64,000 nucleotides of DNA from Forficula auricularia (Eukaryota; Arthropoda; Insecta; Dermaptera; Forficulidae), in contig JALMQS010000089.1 in NCBI GenBank assembly GCA_024734495.1, positions 1,058,370-1,122,369 of the forward strand. Reading direction: 5' to 3'. A model generated the notes under the pieces. That model did not search any database. It saw nothing but the letters and a program-made list of their open reading frames with translations, and was not told the origin of the DNA. The position numbers and the translations under genes are program-made. Shown piece by piece: positions 34,301 through 44,976 of this stretch (the stretch's first letter is position 1; every line of letters starts with the position of its first letter).

Positions 34301-34380
34301 GCTATAGTATCTTCCCTCTCACAATCAATGAGAATTGAATCTTCTTCATGTATATGAATTTGATCATCGGACAATGCCAT
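31308..34380 (-). CDS. Small protein with an N-terminal ubiquitin-like domain (three coding exons)
   Basis: Exons on the minus strand: 34380-34291 (ATG, 30 codons), 31790-31620 (57 codons), 31550-31308 (80 codons plus stop). All junctions are GT-AG and phase 0: AAAG/gtattt, tttgtttcag/GTTC, AAGAAG/gtaatt, ttttcttag/ACTT. The predicted protein is 167 residues. Residues 7-75 look like a beta-grasp ubiquitin fold: a first strand (QIHIHEEDSILIDC), the helix motif EDTIAQLKVQV, GYPPSSEIILYCQGRVLNDA and a last strand IEMVVLGG. The helix and GG resemble FAU/FUBI, but the near-invariant RPS30 part does not follow, so I do not name it. Residues 88-167 (third exon) are K/Y-rich with a hydrophobic segment near the end. 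That exon is the least certain. Exons 1-2 look under selection: there are no frame breaks, and the GC content is higher than the introns. The 2.5-kb intron holds two repeats and a family A copy. Confidence 0.6.
32179..32825. mobile_element. 647-bp foldback element within the ubiquitin-like gene intron
   Basis: Starts ttagggtgatccttatttgg and ends in the reverse complement form aagtatcaccctaa. Arms of about 290 bp match along their length (caagtttcaagtctctatct, cattgaacg, agatttttagctattataa) around a ~55-bp centre. TA-rich flanks make the target site ambiguous. No protein. The minus-strand frame 32707-32516 is a shadow of the palindrome. Confidence 0.8.
32850..33322 (+). repeat. Dispersed repeat with internal ~130-bp repeats, copy 1
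   Basis: Shared with 46615-47062 and 60858-61265 (ttaagtcgattcctccatg-like, atggttattcctc, ggataaagtttagcaacgat). It begins with a GC-rich head (gcccgccttcggctggcg, ccagggggctgtaccccctg) and ends with the hairpin gcaacgatccgttgc. Internal sub-repeats of about 130 bp occur two to three times per copy. Class unknown. Confidence 0.75.
33535..34092. mobile_element. Hammerhead family A copy, worn, with a nested MITE
   Basis: Left end ttgtcttctgcttgat; right end atcatgcagagaacaacctc, then caacaactttgcttctctcg. The centre has an inverted pair (tgggttcaaatacccgattg and caatcggatatttgaaccca). The right ribozyme site (33886-33928) reads UUGGCGAUGA...UUCGAAACUUAAGUC and has lost CUGANGA, so it is dead. 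A 141-bp element sits in the left arm. Confidence 0.7.
33587..33727. mobile_element. 141-bp MITE with ccctagtagcacaatg termini
   Basis: Perfect terminal inverted repeats ccctagtagcacaatgttt and the reverse; internal words cctatatag are also mirrored. Inserted in a family A arm. The superfamily is not assigned and no clear target duplication is seen. Confidence 0.75.
34092..34290. other. Intron end of the ubiquitin-like gene
   Basis: AT-rich intron sequence between a family A copy and the first coding exon. Nothing further seen. Confidence 0.4.
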
Positions 34381-34691
34381 CTGAAATAAAGGTAAATGAG
34401 TTAATAGAATTATCTCAAGTGATTGGAATGATTAAATTTGAGAAAAATGAGAAAGCAAGGCAGGCTCGATGCAAATTTTGCTGAGTTTTCAGTCTACGAA
34501 CTATTTAACCAAGAAAGCTAAAACTTTTCATAAATTTTCATTTACATTTGTACATAGTGAAACTTTAAATTACATTTTTAAACGGTGCTAATGAACTTAA
34601 ATGTTGATAAATAAAAAAATTGCATATTTCGCAAAAATTTCTAACTTTGTTGAAATATTTTATAATAAAAATAATTTTTAAGAAAAAATAA

Positions 34692-35374
34692 AACCGACTT
34701 AAAAAAATTAAATGCAACAAATAAAATACACTAAAAGGTATAAAATAATTATTATCTTATTTAGTTACAACTAAACTACGAAATATTAACATGAAATTAC
34801 TTTTTGAAGTCGGTGCCAAACAAACTATACCTATAAGCGAGCGTACCTACCAAACGTTCTAAGTAAGATCCGTCGAGTGCTATTCATAAAAGGTATATGT
34901 TTGGCACCGACTTGAAAAAGTAATTTCATGTTAATATTTCGTAGTTTAGTTGTAACTAAATAAAATAATAATTATTTTATACCTTTTAGTGTATTTTATT
35001 TGTTGCATTTAATTTTTTGAAGTCGGTTTTATTTTTTTCAAAAAATTATTTTTATTTTTCTCTTTATAGTGATGTTATTAATAGTGAAAATATCATCAGA
35101 ACTTGACCAAATTAATTTGGCATCATTCCTAAGATACCCCCTTTCCAATAAAAAAAGAATCATCGAAATCGGTTCATAAACAAAGAAGTTAGGCATGAGC
35201 CTAACAAAAAAGGTCTAATACCTATGAAAAAAAATGGGACCAATCGGAAGGCAGACTGGACCCAATAAATTTTTTTTTCAAAATCGGTTCACAATTGGCG
35301 GAGATATGAGGTAACATAGTCACAAAAAAAAATTCAGTCGAATAGAGAACCTCCTCCTTTTTTTGAAATCGGTT
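34692..35374. mobile_element. aaccgacttc-type dispersed element, uninterrupted copy
   Basis: Foldback part 34692-35040 (gtttagttgtaactaaata and its reverse) followed by the tail ending cctccttttt...aaatcggtta. Serves as the reference for locating the LINE insertion in the 9404-10375 copy. Confidence 0.75.
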
Positions 35375-35810
35375 AAAAAAAACATTTTTACCCTATCTTA
35401 ACGTTTTGGAGATTTCGGGTTTTTCGTTTATTGATTATATATTATTAAATGATTAGACAATAATTTTTCATTAATCGACTTTTGATCAGGGACGTAGGTA
35501 GGTACTCAGGGAGGAAGAGGGGCCTTAGCTCTCCCCCTCCCTCCCTCCAGACATACTACCACTAAATGTTAATGGAAATCCTAGAAAATTATATTTTTTT
35601 TTATTTAATTTTATTAAGATTTTTTATATTAATTAATATCAATATTATTATTTTTCTAATATGATTTTTGTTTTTAATATCGCTTAAATATCGTTTCCGT
35701 GTAGATTTGTAAAAAAATAAATAAAAAATTTTAAAAATCAAAGAAAAATATTTAAAATAGATAGTTTTTTCAAAATATTCTCGACTTTTTAAAATTTTAA
35801 TTATTTAAAT
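35375..35810. other. AT-rich stretch, no gene
   Basis: Nothing recognised. The last eight bases (atttaaat, 35803-35810) are a candidate target duplication for the element that follows. Confidence 0.4.
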
Positions 35811-38800
35811 CAGAACTTCTTAAACTTTTTTCATTCGTAACTCCATTTAGACAAAAAAATATTTTCACGACCCCACATATATGTTATACCTAAAGTATAT
35901 TTTTACTAGCAAATTATAAATAAATTTGGAGTGAAGCAAATATTTATAAAGAGATCTATTATAATAATTGTATCATTTTATAAAAATACATATTTACAAT
36001 TATTAAATCGAAATAATAATGAAGTTTATCTACTTGTTTCTTATTCAATAAAGAGCTCATCATCTTCTACATTTTACAAATTTGATCTGTATTTTGATTT
36101 TAGTAATCGCCAATGCTGAGAACATCGCTTCACATGAATAAATATATCTAAATACAAAATGGCAAAATTAAGGGGGTGGAGGGGGTTAAAAATTAAAAAT
36201 CTAGGTCGTTTGAGCAAATTCAATCAAATTTTGTATACATAATCAGTGGGTCCCCAGAAGTCTAAAAATGCAAAAACTAACCGCCCAAAATGGGGGGTGG
36301 GGGTGGAGGGTCAAAAAATTAAAATATTGGCTATTTACCAAACTCAACCAAATTTTGTATACATAATCAGTGGGTCACCAGAAGTCTAAAAATGCAAAAA
36401 CTAACCGCCCAAAATGGGGGTGGGGGTGGAGGGTCAAAAAATTAAAATATTGGCTATTTACCAAACTCAACCAAATTTTGTATACATAATCAGTGGGTCC
36501 CCAGAAGTCTAAAAATGCAAAAACTAACCGCCCAAAATGGGGGAGGGGGTGGAGGGTCAAAAAATGAAAATGTTGGCCATTTACCAAACTCAACCAAATT
36601 TTGTATACATAATCAGTGGGTCACCAGAAGTCTAAAAATGCAAAAACTAACCGCCCAAAATGGGGGGTGGGGGTGGAGGGTCAAAAAATTAAAATATTGG
36701 CTATTTACCAAACTCAACCAAATTTTGTATACATAATCAGTGGGTCCCCAGAAGTCTAAAAATGCAAAAACTAACCGCCCAAAAAGGGGGGAGGGGGTGG
36801 AGGGTCAAAAAATGAAAATGTTGGCCATTTACCAAACTCAACCAAATTTTGTATACATAATCAGTGGGTCACCAGAAGTCTAAAAATGCAAAAACTAACC
36901 GCCCAAAATGGGGGTGGGGGTGGAGGGTCAAAAAATTAAAATATTGGCTATTTACCAAACTCAACCAAATTTTGTATACATAATCAGTGGGCCCCCAGAA
37001 GTCTAAAAATGCAAAAACTAACCGCCCAAAATGGGGGTGGGGGTGGAGGGTCAAAAAATTAAAATCTTGGCTATTTACCAAACTCAACCAAATTTTGTAT
37101 ACATAATCAGTGGGTCCCCAGAAGTCTAAAAATGCAAAAACTAACCGCCCAAAAAGTGGGGAGGGGGTGGAGGGTCAAAAAATGAAAATGTTGGCCATTT
37201 ACCAAACTCAACCAAATTTTGTATACATAATCAGTGGGTCCCCAGAAGTCTAAAAATGCAAAAACTAACCGCCCAAAATGGGGGTGGGGGTGGAGGGTCA
37301 AAAAATTAAAATATTGGCTATTTACCAAACTCAACCAAATTTTGTATACATAATCAGTGGGTCCCCAGAAGTCTAAAAATGCAAAAACTAACCGCCCAAA
37401 AAGGGGGAGGGGGTGGAGGGTCAAAAAATGAAAATGTTGGCCATTTACCAAACTCAACCAAATTTTGTATACATAATCAGTGGGTCACCAGAAGTCTAAA
37501 AATGCAAAAACTAACCGCCCAAAATGGGGGTGGGGGTGGAGGGTCAAAAAATTAAAATGTTGGCTATTTACCAAACTCAACCAAATTTTGTATACATAAT
37601 CAGTGGGTCCCCAGAAGTCTAAAAATGCAAAAACTAACCGCCCAAAATGGGGGGTGGGGGTGGAAGGGTCAAAAAATAAAAATGTTGGCCATTTACCAAA
37701 CTCAATCAAATTTTGTATACATAATCAGTGGGTCCCTAGAAGTCTAAAAATGCAAAAACTAACCGCCCAAAAATGGGGGAGGGGGTGGAGGGTCAAAAAT
37801 AAAAATGTTGGCCATTTACCAAACTCAACCAAATTTTGTATACATAATCAGTGGGTCCCTAGAAGTCTAAAAATGCAAAAACTAACCGCCCAAAATGGGG
37901 GAGGGGGTGGAGGGTCAAAAAATTAAAATGTTGGCTATTTACCAAACTCAACCAAATTTTGTATACATAATCAGTGGGTCCCCAGAAGTCTAAAAATGCA
38001 AAAACTAACCGCCCAAAATGGTGGGAGGGGGTGGAGGGTCAAAAAATGAAAATGTTGGCCATTTACCAAACTCAATCAAATTTTGTATACATAATCAGTG
38101 GGTCCCCAGAAGTCTAAAAATGCAAAAACTAACCGCCCAAAATGGGGGAGGGGGTGGAGGGTCAAAAAATAAAAATGTTGGCCATTTACCAAACTCAATC
38201 AAATTTTGTATACATAATCAGTGGGTCCCCAGAAGTCTAAAAATGCAAAAACTAACCGCCCAAAATGGGGGAGGGGGTGGAGGGTCAAAAAATAAAAATG
38301 TTGGCCATTTACCAAACTCAACCAAATTTTGTATACATAATCAGTGGGTCCCTAGAAGTCTAAAAATGCAAAAACTAACCGCCCAAAATGGGGGAGGGGG
38401 TGGAGGGTCAAAAAATAAAAATGTTGGCCATTTACCAAACTCAACCAAATTTTGTATACATAATCAGTGGGTCCCCAGAAGTCTAAAAATGCAAAAACTA
38501 ACCGCCCAAAATGGGGGAGGGGGTGGAGGGTCAAAAAATAAAAATGTTGGCCATTTACCAAACTCAACCAAATTTTGTATACATAATCAGTGGGTCCCCA
38601 GAAGTCTAAAAATGCAAAAACTAACCGCCCAAAATGGTGGGAGGGGGTGGAGGGTCAAAAAATGAAAATGTTGGCCATTTACCAAACTCAACCAAATTTT
38701 GTATACATAATCAGTGGGTCCCCAGAAGTCTAAAAATGCAAAAACTAACCGCCCAAAATGGGGGATGGGGGTGGAGGGTCAAAAAATTAAAAATGTTGGC

Positions 38801-40411
38801 TATTTACCAAACTCAACCAAATTTTGTATACATAATCAGTGGGTCCCCAGAAGTCTAAAAATGCAAAAACTAACCGCCCAAAATGGGGGAGGGGGTGGAG
38901 GGTCAAAAAATGAAAATGTTGGCCATTTACCAAACTCAACCAAATTTTGTATACATAATCAGTGGGTCACCTAGAAGTCTAAAAATGCAAAAACTAACCG
39001 CCCAAAATGGGGGTGGGGGTGGAGGGTCAAAAAATTAAAATGTTGGCTATTTACCAAACTCAACCAAATTTTGTATACATAATCAGTGGGTCCCCAGAAG
39101 TCTAAAAATGCAAAAACTAACCGCCCAAAATGGGGGTGGGGGTGGAGGGTCAAAAAATTAAAATATTGGCTATTTACCAAACTCAACCAAATTTTGTATA
39201 CATAATCAGTGGGTCCCCAGAAGTCTAAAAATGCAAAAACTAACCGCCCAAAATGGGGGGAGGGGGTGGAGGGTCAAAAAATGAAAATGTTGGCCATTTA
39301 CCAAACTCAACCAAATTTTGTATACATAATCAGTGGGTCACCTAGAAGTCTAAAAATGCAAAAACTAACCGCCCAAAATGGGGGTGGGGGTGGAGGGTCA
39401 AAAAATTAAAATATTGGCTATTTACCAAACTCAACCAAATTTTGTATACATAATCAGTGGGTCCCCAGAAGTCTAAAAATGCAAAAACTAACCGCCCAAA
39501 ATGGGGGAGGGGGTGGAGGGTCAAAAAATTAAAATCTTGGCCATTTACCAAACTCAACCAAATTTTGTATACATAATCAGTGGGTCCCCAGAAGTCTAAA
39601 AATGCAAAAACTAACCGCCCAAAATGGGGGAGGGGGTGGAGGGTCAAAAAATGAAAATGTTGGCCATTTACCAAACTCAACCAAATTTTGTATACATAAT
39701 CAGTGGGTCCCCAGAAGTCTAAAAATGCAAAAACTAACCGCCCAAAATGGGGGGTGGGGGTGGAGGGTCAAAAAATAAAAATGTTGGCCATTTACCAAAC
39801 TCAACCAAATTTTGTATACATAATCAGTGGGTCCCCAGAAGTCTAAAAATGCAAAAACTAACCGCCCAAAATGGGGGGTGGGGGTGGAGGGTCAAAAAAT
39901 GAAAATGTTGGCCATTTACCAAACTCAACCAAATTTTGTATACATAATCAGTGGGTCCCCAGAAGTCTAAAAATGCAAAAACTAACCGCCCAAAAATGGG
40001 GGAGGGGTGGAGGGTCAAAAAATGAAAATGTTGGCCATTTATCAAACTCAACCAAATTTTATATACATAATCAGTGTGCCCCTAGGAGTTTAAAAATGCA
40101 AAAACTAAACCCCCCCTCCCCTACATGATTATAAATAATTTTAAATATTAATGTAAGTGAGGGGCCAGGTTGTATGGTAAAGTCAAGTGGATGGCCACAT
40201 CAGAACACGTCAGCTTATTTTGACATGTGGTCCTACTGCGAATTATTGAAAATCCAATGAGAAATAAATATTCCTACCTCGAATTCGTTAAACATTCATT
40301 TTTGGCAACTGGACAATATAATTTTTTCATTGATCATTGTTTAATTGCCATTGTTTACCTGTTTCGCGGCCCCAAAATTCAATTACGCGACCCATAGATT
40401 AAGAAACACTG
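35811..40411. mobile_element. Candidate 4.6-kb hAT-like element carrying the 123-bp satellite
   Basis: Left end cagaacttcttaaacttttt followed by a cacgaccccacata block. Right end, read in reverse, cagtgtttcttaatctatgg followed by gtcgcg. Both are typical of hAT non-autonomous ends. The 8-bp flanks are atttaaat (35803-35810) and ccttaaat (40412-40419), with six of eight matching. No transposase is present. The interior is mostly the satellite array. A second hAT-like right end (gacccattgtttaagaagca) is at 40853-40872, so the true right border is open. Confidence 0.5.
36163..40110. repeat. Satellite array, about 32 copies of a 123-124-bp monomer
   Basis: The word aatcagtggg starts at 36241, 36365, 36488, 36611, 36735, 36859, 36982 and on to about 40060, a 123-124-bp period. 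The monomer has aagtctaaaaatgcaaaaac, a G-rich core (aatgggggagggggtggagg), and catttaccaaactcaaccaa. Variants alternate between a gaaaatgttggcc type and a taaaatattggct type, suggesting a higher-order pattern. The edge units (36163-36240 and 40060-40110) are the most diverged, as expected for old array ends. Long frames here (up to 215 codons, with GGGGGGSKNKN repeats) arise only because the monomer lacks stops and its length is near a multiple of three. Confidence 0.95.
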
Positions 40412-41020
40412 CCTTAAATGAATAAAACTAACCTGAAGCAGAGAAGTTAATATTGGAAATTTAATATCTAACTTGATTCTTGAAATGATGCGCGGGCAAA
40501 ACTTAGTCACCACTAGTTTGATCTAATCGACAGGACGAACTGAACAAAACTGTCAGCTGGAAAGAAAGTTTCAATATCCACGGAAGAAATATAATAAAGA
40601 GAGATAAATATAATTAGCCACGATCTATGCTCGGACACATCTGCTATTATTATTTATAGTTTTTCCTACAATAGTAACAAATGAAAGTGAATGACTCGAT
40701 TTGCATCTCAATATGAAATAAATTAGCTATTCTGAAATCAAATCAATGAGAAGGCCAGAGAAATCTTTTTATTATTATTATTTAAATTATTATAATAATG
40801 AGAAGTATCGTCTATAAGTAATATGTTTCGCGAGGCAAAATGGGTTCACGACCCATTGTTTAAGAAGCAATGACCCAGCTAGTAAATAAATAGATTAGTA
40901 GGTATATTGAATTTTTGAAAAAACATCGAATTTTTGAAAATTATAACACACTTTGGATACTTTTATTGAAGAATTCAAAAACGGACCTGATTAAATTTAT
41001 TTGAATTAAATTATTCATTG
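40412..41020. other. Flank of the satellite element, no gene
   Basis: Apart from the second hAT-like end at 40830-40880, I see no feature. Confidence 0.35.
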
Positions 41021-41027
41021 TTCAAGC

Positions 41028-41165
41028 GGGAGGCCCGGTTTCGAGCCTGGATAGCATATAAAATTTCTACTGACTAAAATTCGGCTCCCTCACTAACACT
41101 ACTAGCACTTTACTGATGTGCTGCCTAAATGGGCTTTGTTCCTGGTGACAATAAATAAATAAAAA
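41028..41165 (+). repeat. 3' part of a SINE
   Basis: B-box-like ggtttcgagcc near 41038, then a body and an aataaataaataaaaaa tail. The tRNA-like front is missing. Confidence 0.45.
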
Positions 41166-41193
41166 AAAAAAATCATTTATATTAAAATGATAA

Positions 41194-41218
41194 CCTCCTC
41201 CTTTTTCGAAGTCGGTTT
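41194..41218. repeat. Fragment of the aaccgacttc element end
   Basis: cctcctcctttttcgaagtc then ggtt, matching the tail end of the family. Confidence 0.7.
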
Positions 41219-41331
41219 AAAAAAAATCGTTTTTTTTTGTTGGCACAATCTCTGAAATAAATTTAAAAATTAAAATTAAATCACAAATCATTAGTCTGTA
41301 TCAAATAACAAATTTTTATATTTATAAAGTT

Positions 41332-41630
41332 TAGGGAAAGCGGTGTTGGTTTATAATGAAACATATTAAACACAGGAATTATTTAACGGGTTATAGTGGT
41401 GTTTCACAAAGTGGAAATAAAATTAAAAAAAAAATTTTAAAAAATCTTTTAAATTATTTTGGAGATTTTTTTTTGTTAAACCTCCTGATGAAGGGTTCAT
41501 AGCCCGAAATATTTATGTATAGAGATAAATAAAAAAATCTCCAAAATAAATTTAAAAGATTTTTTTAATTTTTTTTTAATTATATTTCCACTTTGTGAAA
41601 CACCACTATAACCCGTTAAATAATTCCTGA
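41332..41630. mobile_element. Hammerhead family E element (E2)
   Basis: Inverted repeats 41374-41425 and 41579-41630 (aacgggttatagtggtgttt, cacaaagtgg). The outer motif gggaaagcggtgttggttta at 41333-41352 also precedes or follows the other family E copies. An inner inverted pair (ttttggagatttttt) flanks one plus-strand ribozyme. Non-coding. Confidence 0.75.
41482..41525 (+). ncRNA. Hammerhead ribozyme motif, family E2
   Basis: CUC then CUGAUGA (41485-41491), extra A, stem II GGGU-UCAUA-GCCC (with U-G), GAAA (41506-41509). Stem III is A-U, U-A, A-U closing a UUUAUG loop, H17 is A (41521), and stem I CUC pairs with GAG (41522-41524). Unlike families A and B it has a looped stem III and could act as a monomer. 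The AUA cleavage triplet fits the NUH rule. Confidence 0.5.
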
Positions 41631-42286
41631 AATTTTTATTTTGTTGAGCACGACTAAATGGCTTTTAGAATCGAGCCCAAAAAAAAACAGATAAATAAAT
41701 AATAAAATAAAAATTATTGGAAAGAAAATCCGAAAAAGAATTTGTTTTCACGTCGACTTTTTAAAATTTTAATATTGAAATATTTTTTAGAATGATTTTA
41801 GAGAAATGAGATACACCCACCATGTCTCCAACTTTTTGTTTCATTATTTCTTAAATAGTCTTTAATGACTGAATTTAAAAATAATTTAAATTTTCTATTA
41901 AAATAATTATAAAAAAAAAAAAAATTTAATTCTCAAAACCTTTTGTTTGTCTTTAGTGAATTTTGGAATTGAGTAACCAAATGGACGGCCACGCCCACCT
42001 ACCTATTCTTGAGGCTCACACAAATAATATAAAACAAAAATGGTCCATTTAAATACCCTTATATTCCTCGTTATCTTTTCCGATATTATTCAGTTTAATT
42101 GCATTTTTTAACTTGAATAAATAAGTTTTGTGCCGAGTGAGATTGCTATGACAAAATGCATACTTAACAGAAATAAAGATTTGGAAATCAAAAGCTAAGC
42201 ATCTATCTATTTATTTATCAATGGTTTCTTTCATAGTTAGATATTTGTAAAAAAGAAAAAAAATTAAAAAAATTAAATCATCTTAC
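41631..42286. other. AT-rich stretch, no gene
   Basis: No feature seen apart from A runs. Confidence 0.35.
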
Positions 42287-42398
42287 CTTGGATGGAGGAA
42301 AGATCAAAAAGTTGTTCTTCCGATGAAGTCTCTTCGACTAATGATTTCGTTCGCGAAGATGGAGGATCAATTTCCAGATGATACACTAATGAGTCAAA
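42287..42398 (-). other. Putative exon upstream of the ubiquitin-like gene
   Basis: Minus strand: acceptor aaaattttag/TTTGAC and strong donor CATCCAAG/gtaagat. The 112 bases are open only in the first frame (37 codons plus one base), including VYHLEIDPPSSR and VEETSSEEQLFDLSS. Splicing to the exon at 34380 in that frame would hit a TGA after six codons, so if joined to it this is a 5' UTR exon. If instead coding, an unseen exon or another gene is needed. The satellite would then lie in the intron between. Confidence 0.4.
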
Positions 42399-43299
42399 CT
42401 AAAATTTTAACAAATAATATTATCTATTATAAAAATGTAAAGTAATTAAAACTTTCATACTGAAATTATTTTAGATCCTAAATTTAATTAAACAATACAC
42501 TTAATTAAATTTTAATATAATAATTTTATATAAGCAAAACACTCTTGGCGCTATAAATTGAATCACTCAATTCGATTTTAAATATCTTTTAATTATACTT
42601 ATTCATTTACTTTAATTTAATTATTTTATTAAGAAAATAAATAAATTAAACATGCCTTTAGAAATTATAAAAAACAGTTTTGTATGATTTTAAAACTATT
42701 TATGTATTTATAAATACATACTTTGTATTATTTATTGAAATAATGTTAATCATTTTTTTAATTAACTGGATATTCTTTTTTAAAGATTTAGGAGAAGTGG
42801 GGCAAAAAATTATAAAAAAAAATAAATAAAACTTTATAAAATTAATATCTATTGTTATTTTATAAGATTAAATATTAAATAAATTAAAGTGAAAAATGTT
42901 AAGAGATTTTATATTAGGTCATAAGAGATTTCCAATTACATTAATTTAAGAACAAAAGGAAGATTTCAGGAGAGAGGGTGGGCGGGTCTAATGCCCCGCC
43001 CGCCCCTGGTCATTTTTCTAGATCTAGAAAAACTGGTTAGCTCAGCTCTGAAATTCTTGAAAAGTGAATGGACCATGCAGCCGCCATTTTTAAAAATGGC
43101 GAATTTATATTGTGTATTGATATACATTTAAATTATGAAAAAGAATATAGTAAAATAAAATAATCAATGAAATATTTTTTGTTACCTATTTAAGAAAAAA
43201 ATAGATAAAAATATTTATTTATTTTTAATTTAAAGATAATATAAAATAGTAAAAATGTTTTAAAGATTTTAAAATTTTAAAACTAAATATAAAAATACC
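42399..43299. other. AT-rich stretch, no gene
   Basis: Only a GC-rich gcggggca-type patch at 42975-43010 (gggtgggcgggtctaatgcc) breaks a very AT-rich sequence. No gene seen. Confidence 0.4.
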
Positions 43300-43530
43300 A
43301 CTGAGAATTAATTGAATGGAAGGCAGTAAAGGAAAAAATAAAAGAGTATTTCCAATAAAATAGTATTTATTGGAAAGTTTTCTTTTTACAGTTTTTTTTG
43401 AAACCGACGTTTCGAGTATCTTCCTCCTTCTTCAGGGTTCAAAACTGTAAAAAAACCCTTCCAATAAATACTATTTTTATCGCAAATAGTCTTTTTATTT
43501 TTCCTGACTGCCTTCCATTCAATTCTCAGT
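43300..43530. mobile_element. Hammerhead family B element (B2)
   Basis: Arms 43300-43370 and 43455-43530 share actgagaatt, gaatggaaggcagt and a tattggaa word. One minus-strand ribozyme lies between. The flank after 43530 repeats the tagaccagtacgtctctgaa block seen beside other family B copies. Confidence 0.75.
43400..43440 (-). ncRNA. Hammerhead motif, family B2, weakened stem II
   Basis: GAACC, CUGAAGA, then GGAGGAAGAUACUC, GAAA, CGUC, GGUUUC. Stem I pairs five bases (one G-U). Stem II is down to GAG/CUC with two unpaired bases before it, so activity is doubtful. Confidence 0.5.
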
Positions 43531-43809
43531 TATAAATAGACCAGTACGTCTCTGAAGAAAAACCTTTTAACGTTAAAAATAACAATTTGGTCTTGTGCAG
43601 TGGCGTATTCAGAATTTTTCCAATAAGCTCTTGTTTTTAAGGGAGGGGAGGAGTTTAAACTATGTATTTTTTTAGATTCACTAAATAGAAACTATATAAA
43701 TGAGAATATATAGAGTATGGTACGCATTTCGGAGGGGACCTGCAGCTCGATTATCATCCGAGCCGTAGCGTGGGCGGTGCGAGCGGTGCACGGCACCAGC
43801 CGCCCAATT
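43531..43809. other. Short stretch leading into the minisatellite
   Basis: GC content rises sharply from 43725 (gtagcgtgggcggtgcgagc). No gene is assigned. Confidence 0.35.
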
Positions 43810-43966
43810 ATAAAGGCGGCGAATGATAAAAGCGCCGACGATAAAGATGTCGCACCGATAAAGGCGCCGAACGATAAAGGTGCCGAAAGACAAAGGCGGC
43901 GTACGATAAAAGTGGCGAAAGACAAAGGCGGCGTACAACAAAAGTGGCGAACAATAGAGATGCCGT
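43810..43966. repeat. 16-bp GC-rich minisatellite, about ten units
   Basis: Units such as ataaaggcgccgaacg, ataaaggtgccgaaag, acaaaggcggcgtacg repeat at 16 bp, with one 15-bp and one 17-bp unit. GC is far above the surroundings. All frames stay open on both strands because the unit lacks stops; no protein is inferred. Confidence 0.9.
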
Positions 43967-44861
43967 TTTAACCTTAAAATTTTTTTAGTAATGCAGTAAT
44001 GCATTTAATTTTGTAAAATTCTATAATTTTCCAATATATTTCAAAGATGATTTTTTAGTTGAGTCTAGTACCTATTCATTAAGTAGAGACACACACATTT
44101 TTTTTTATTAGACACACCATAGTACCTATACATCGGCAATCTGCCCTTGCGCGCAATAAGCTTATTTACAGACAATGAATGAAAAATGACATGATTAGGA
44201 TTTACAATATTTGAGATAGAATAATGAGAGCTCCATTGAGCCTTGCATTAAGGTGGGACTTGTTGATTTTGAAACTATGATTAAAAATAAATTAAAAGTA
44301 AAATAAAAAGATAAAAAAGAAATTTTCGAAAAAAATAGTAAGTATCTAATTATCATAGGACTACTATCAACTCGGTCTTAAAATTTGTAGAATGAATAGA
44401 AGTTTAAAATAAAAATTATCAAAAAAATCGAAGAATAGGTACATACAGTTTCAAAAACAAGATTAAAATTTTCAAACTCAAAAATCGAATATAAAAACAC
44501 CTTAAATAATTTTTTGTTTTTTTTTTCAAAAAAGTATGTAAAAAACAAAAATTTTTAAAAAAATTTTGAATTTGGACCATTTTTGAAGAAGTTATGAGCG
44601 AAAAACCGAAATTCGATATATTTTAACCCATGATCAAAAAATTTGAAAATTTTCCAGGAAGAGTTTTTGATGGATACTAAAAAAATGTCAAAAAATGAAG
44701 AAAATCAAAAATTGAAATTTTTCAAACCATCCGATTTGGCGTGGAATGCACCATAGGTATGTAGGATAATCCCAAACTATTGCTAGTACCTACGAATTAT
44801 TTTAACAATACCTATATAAAAATAAAGTAAGAATTTCAAAATATATTTATACTATCTCAGG
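43967..44861. other. AT-rich stretch, no gene
   Basis: Nothing recognised. Confidence 0.35.
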
Positions 44862-44976
44862 ATTGGAAGGAAGGCGAGTCCAGACTTAAATAAGAGACTA
44901 AGTAGTTCCAACAAATAATATTTATTGAAAATATTTTCCCTTATAATATTATTTTAAAACTGATGATTACACTTTT

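Noticed and set aside
31308..34380. Naming the gene FAU/RPS30
   Set aside because: The ubiquitin-like part is similar, but the normally near-invariant ribosomal S30 tail does not follow.
38018..38665. A 215-codon plus-strand frame rich in GGGGGGSKNKN repeats
   Set aside because: It is a by-product of the satellite: the monomer lacks stops in several frames and on both strands. There is no start context, and equivalent frames exist in reverse.
43681..44004. Overlapping arginine- and alanine-rich frames on both strands
   Set aside because: They are produced by the stop-free 16-bp minisatellite.
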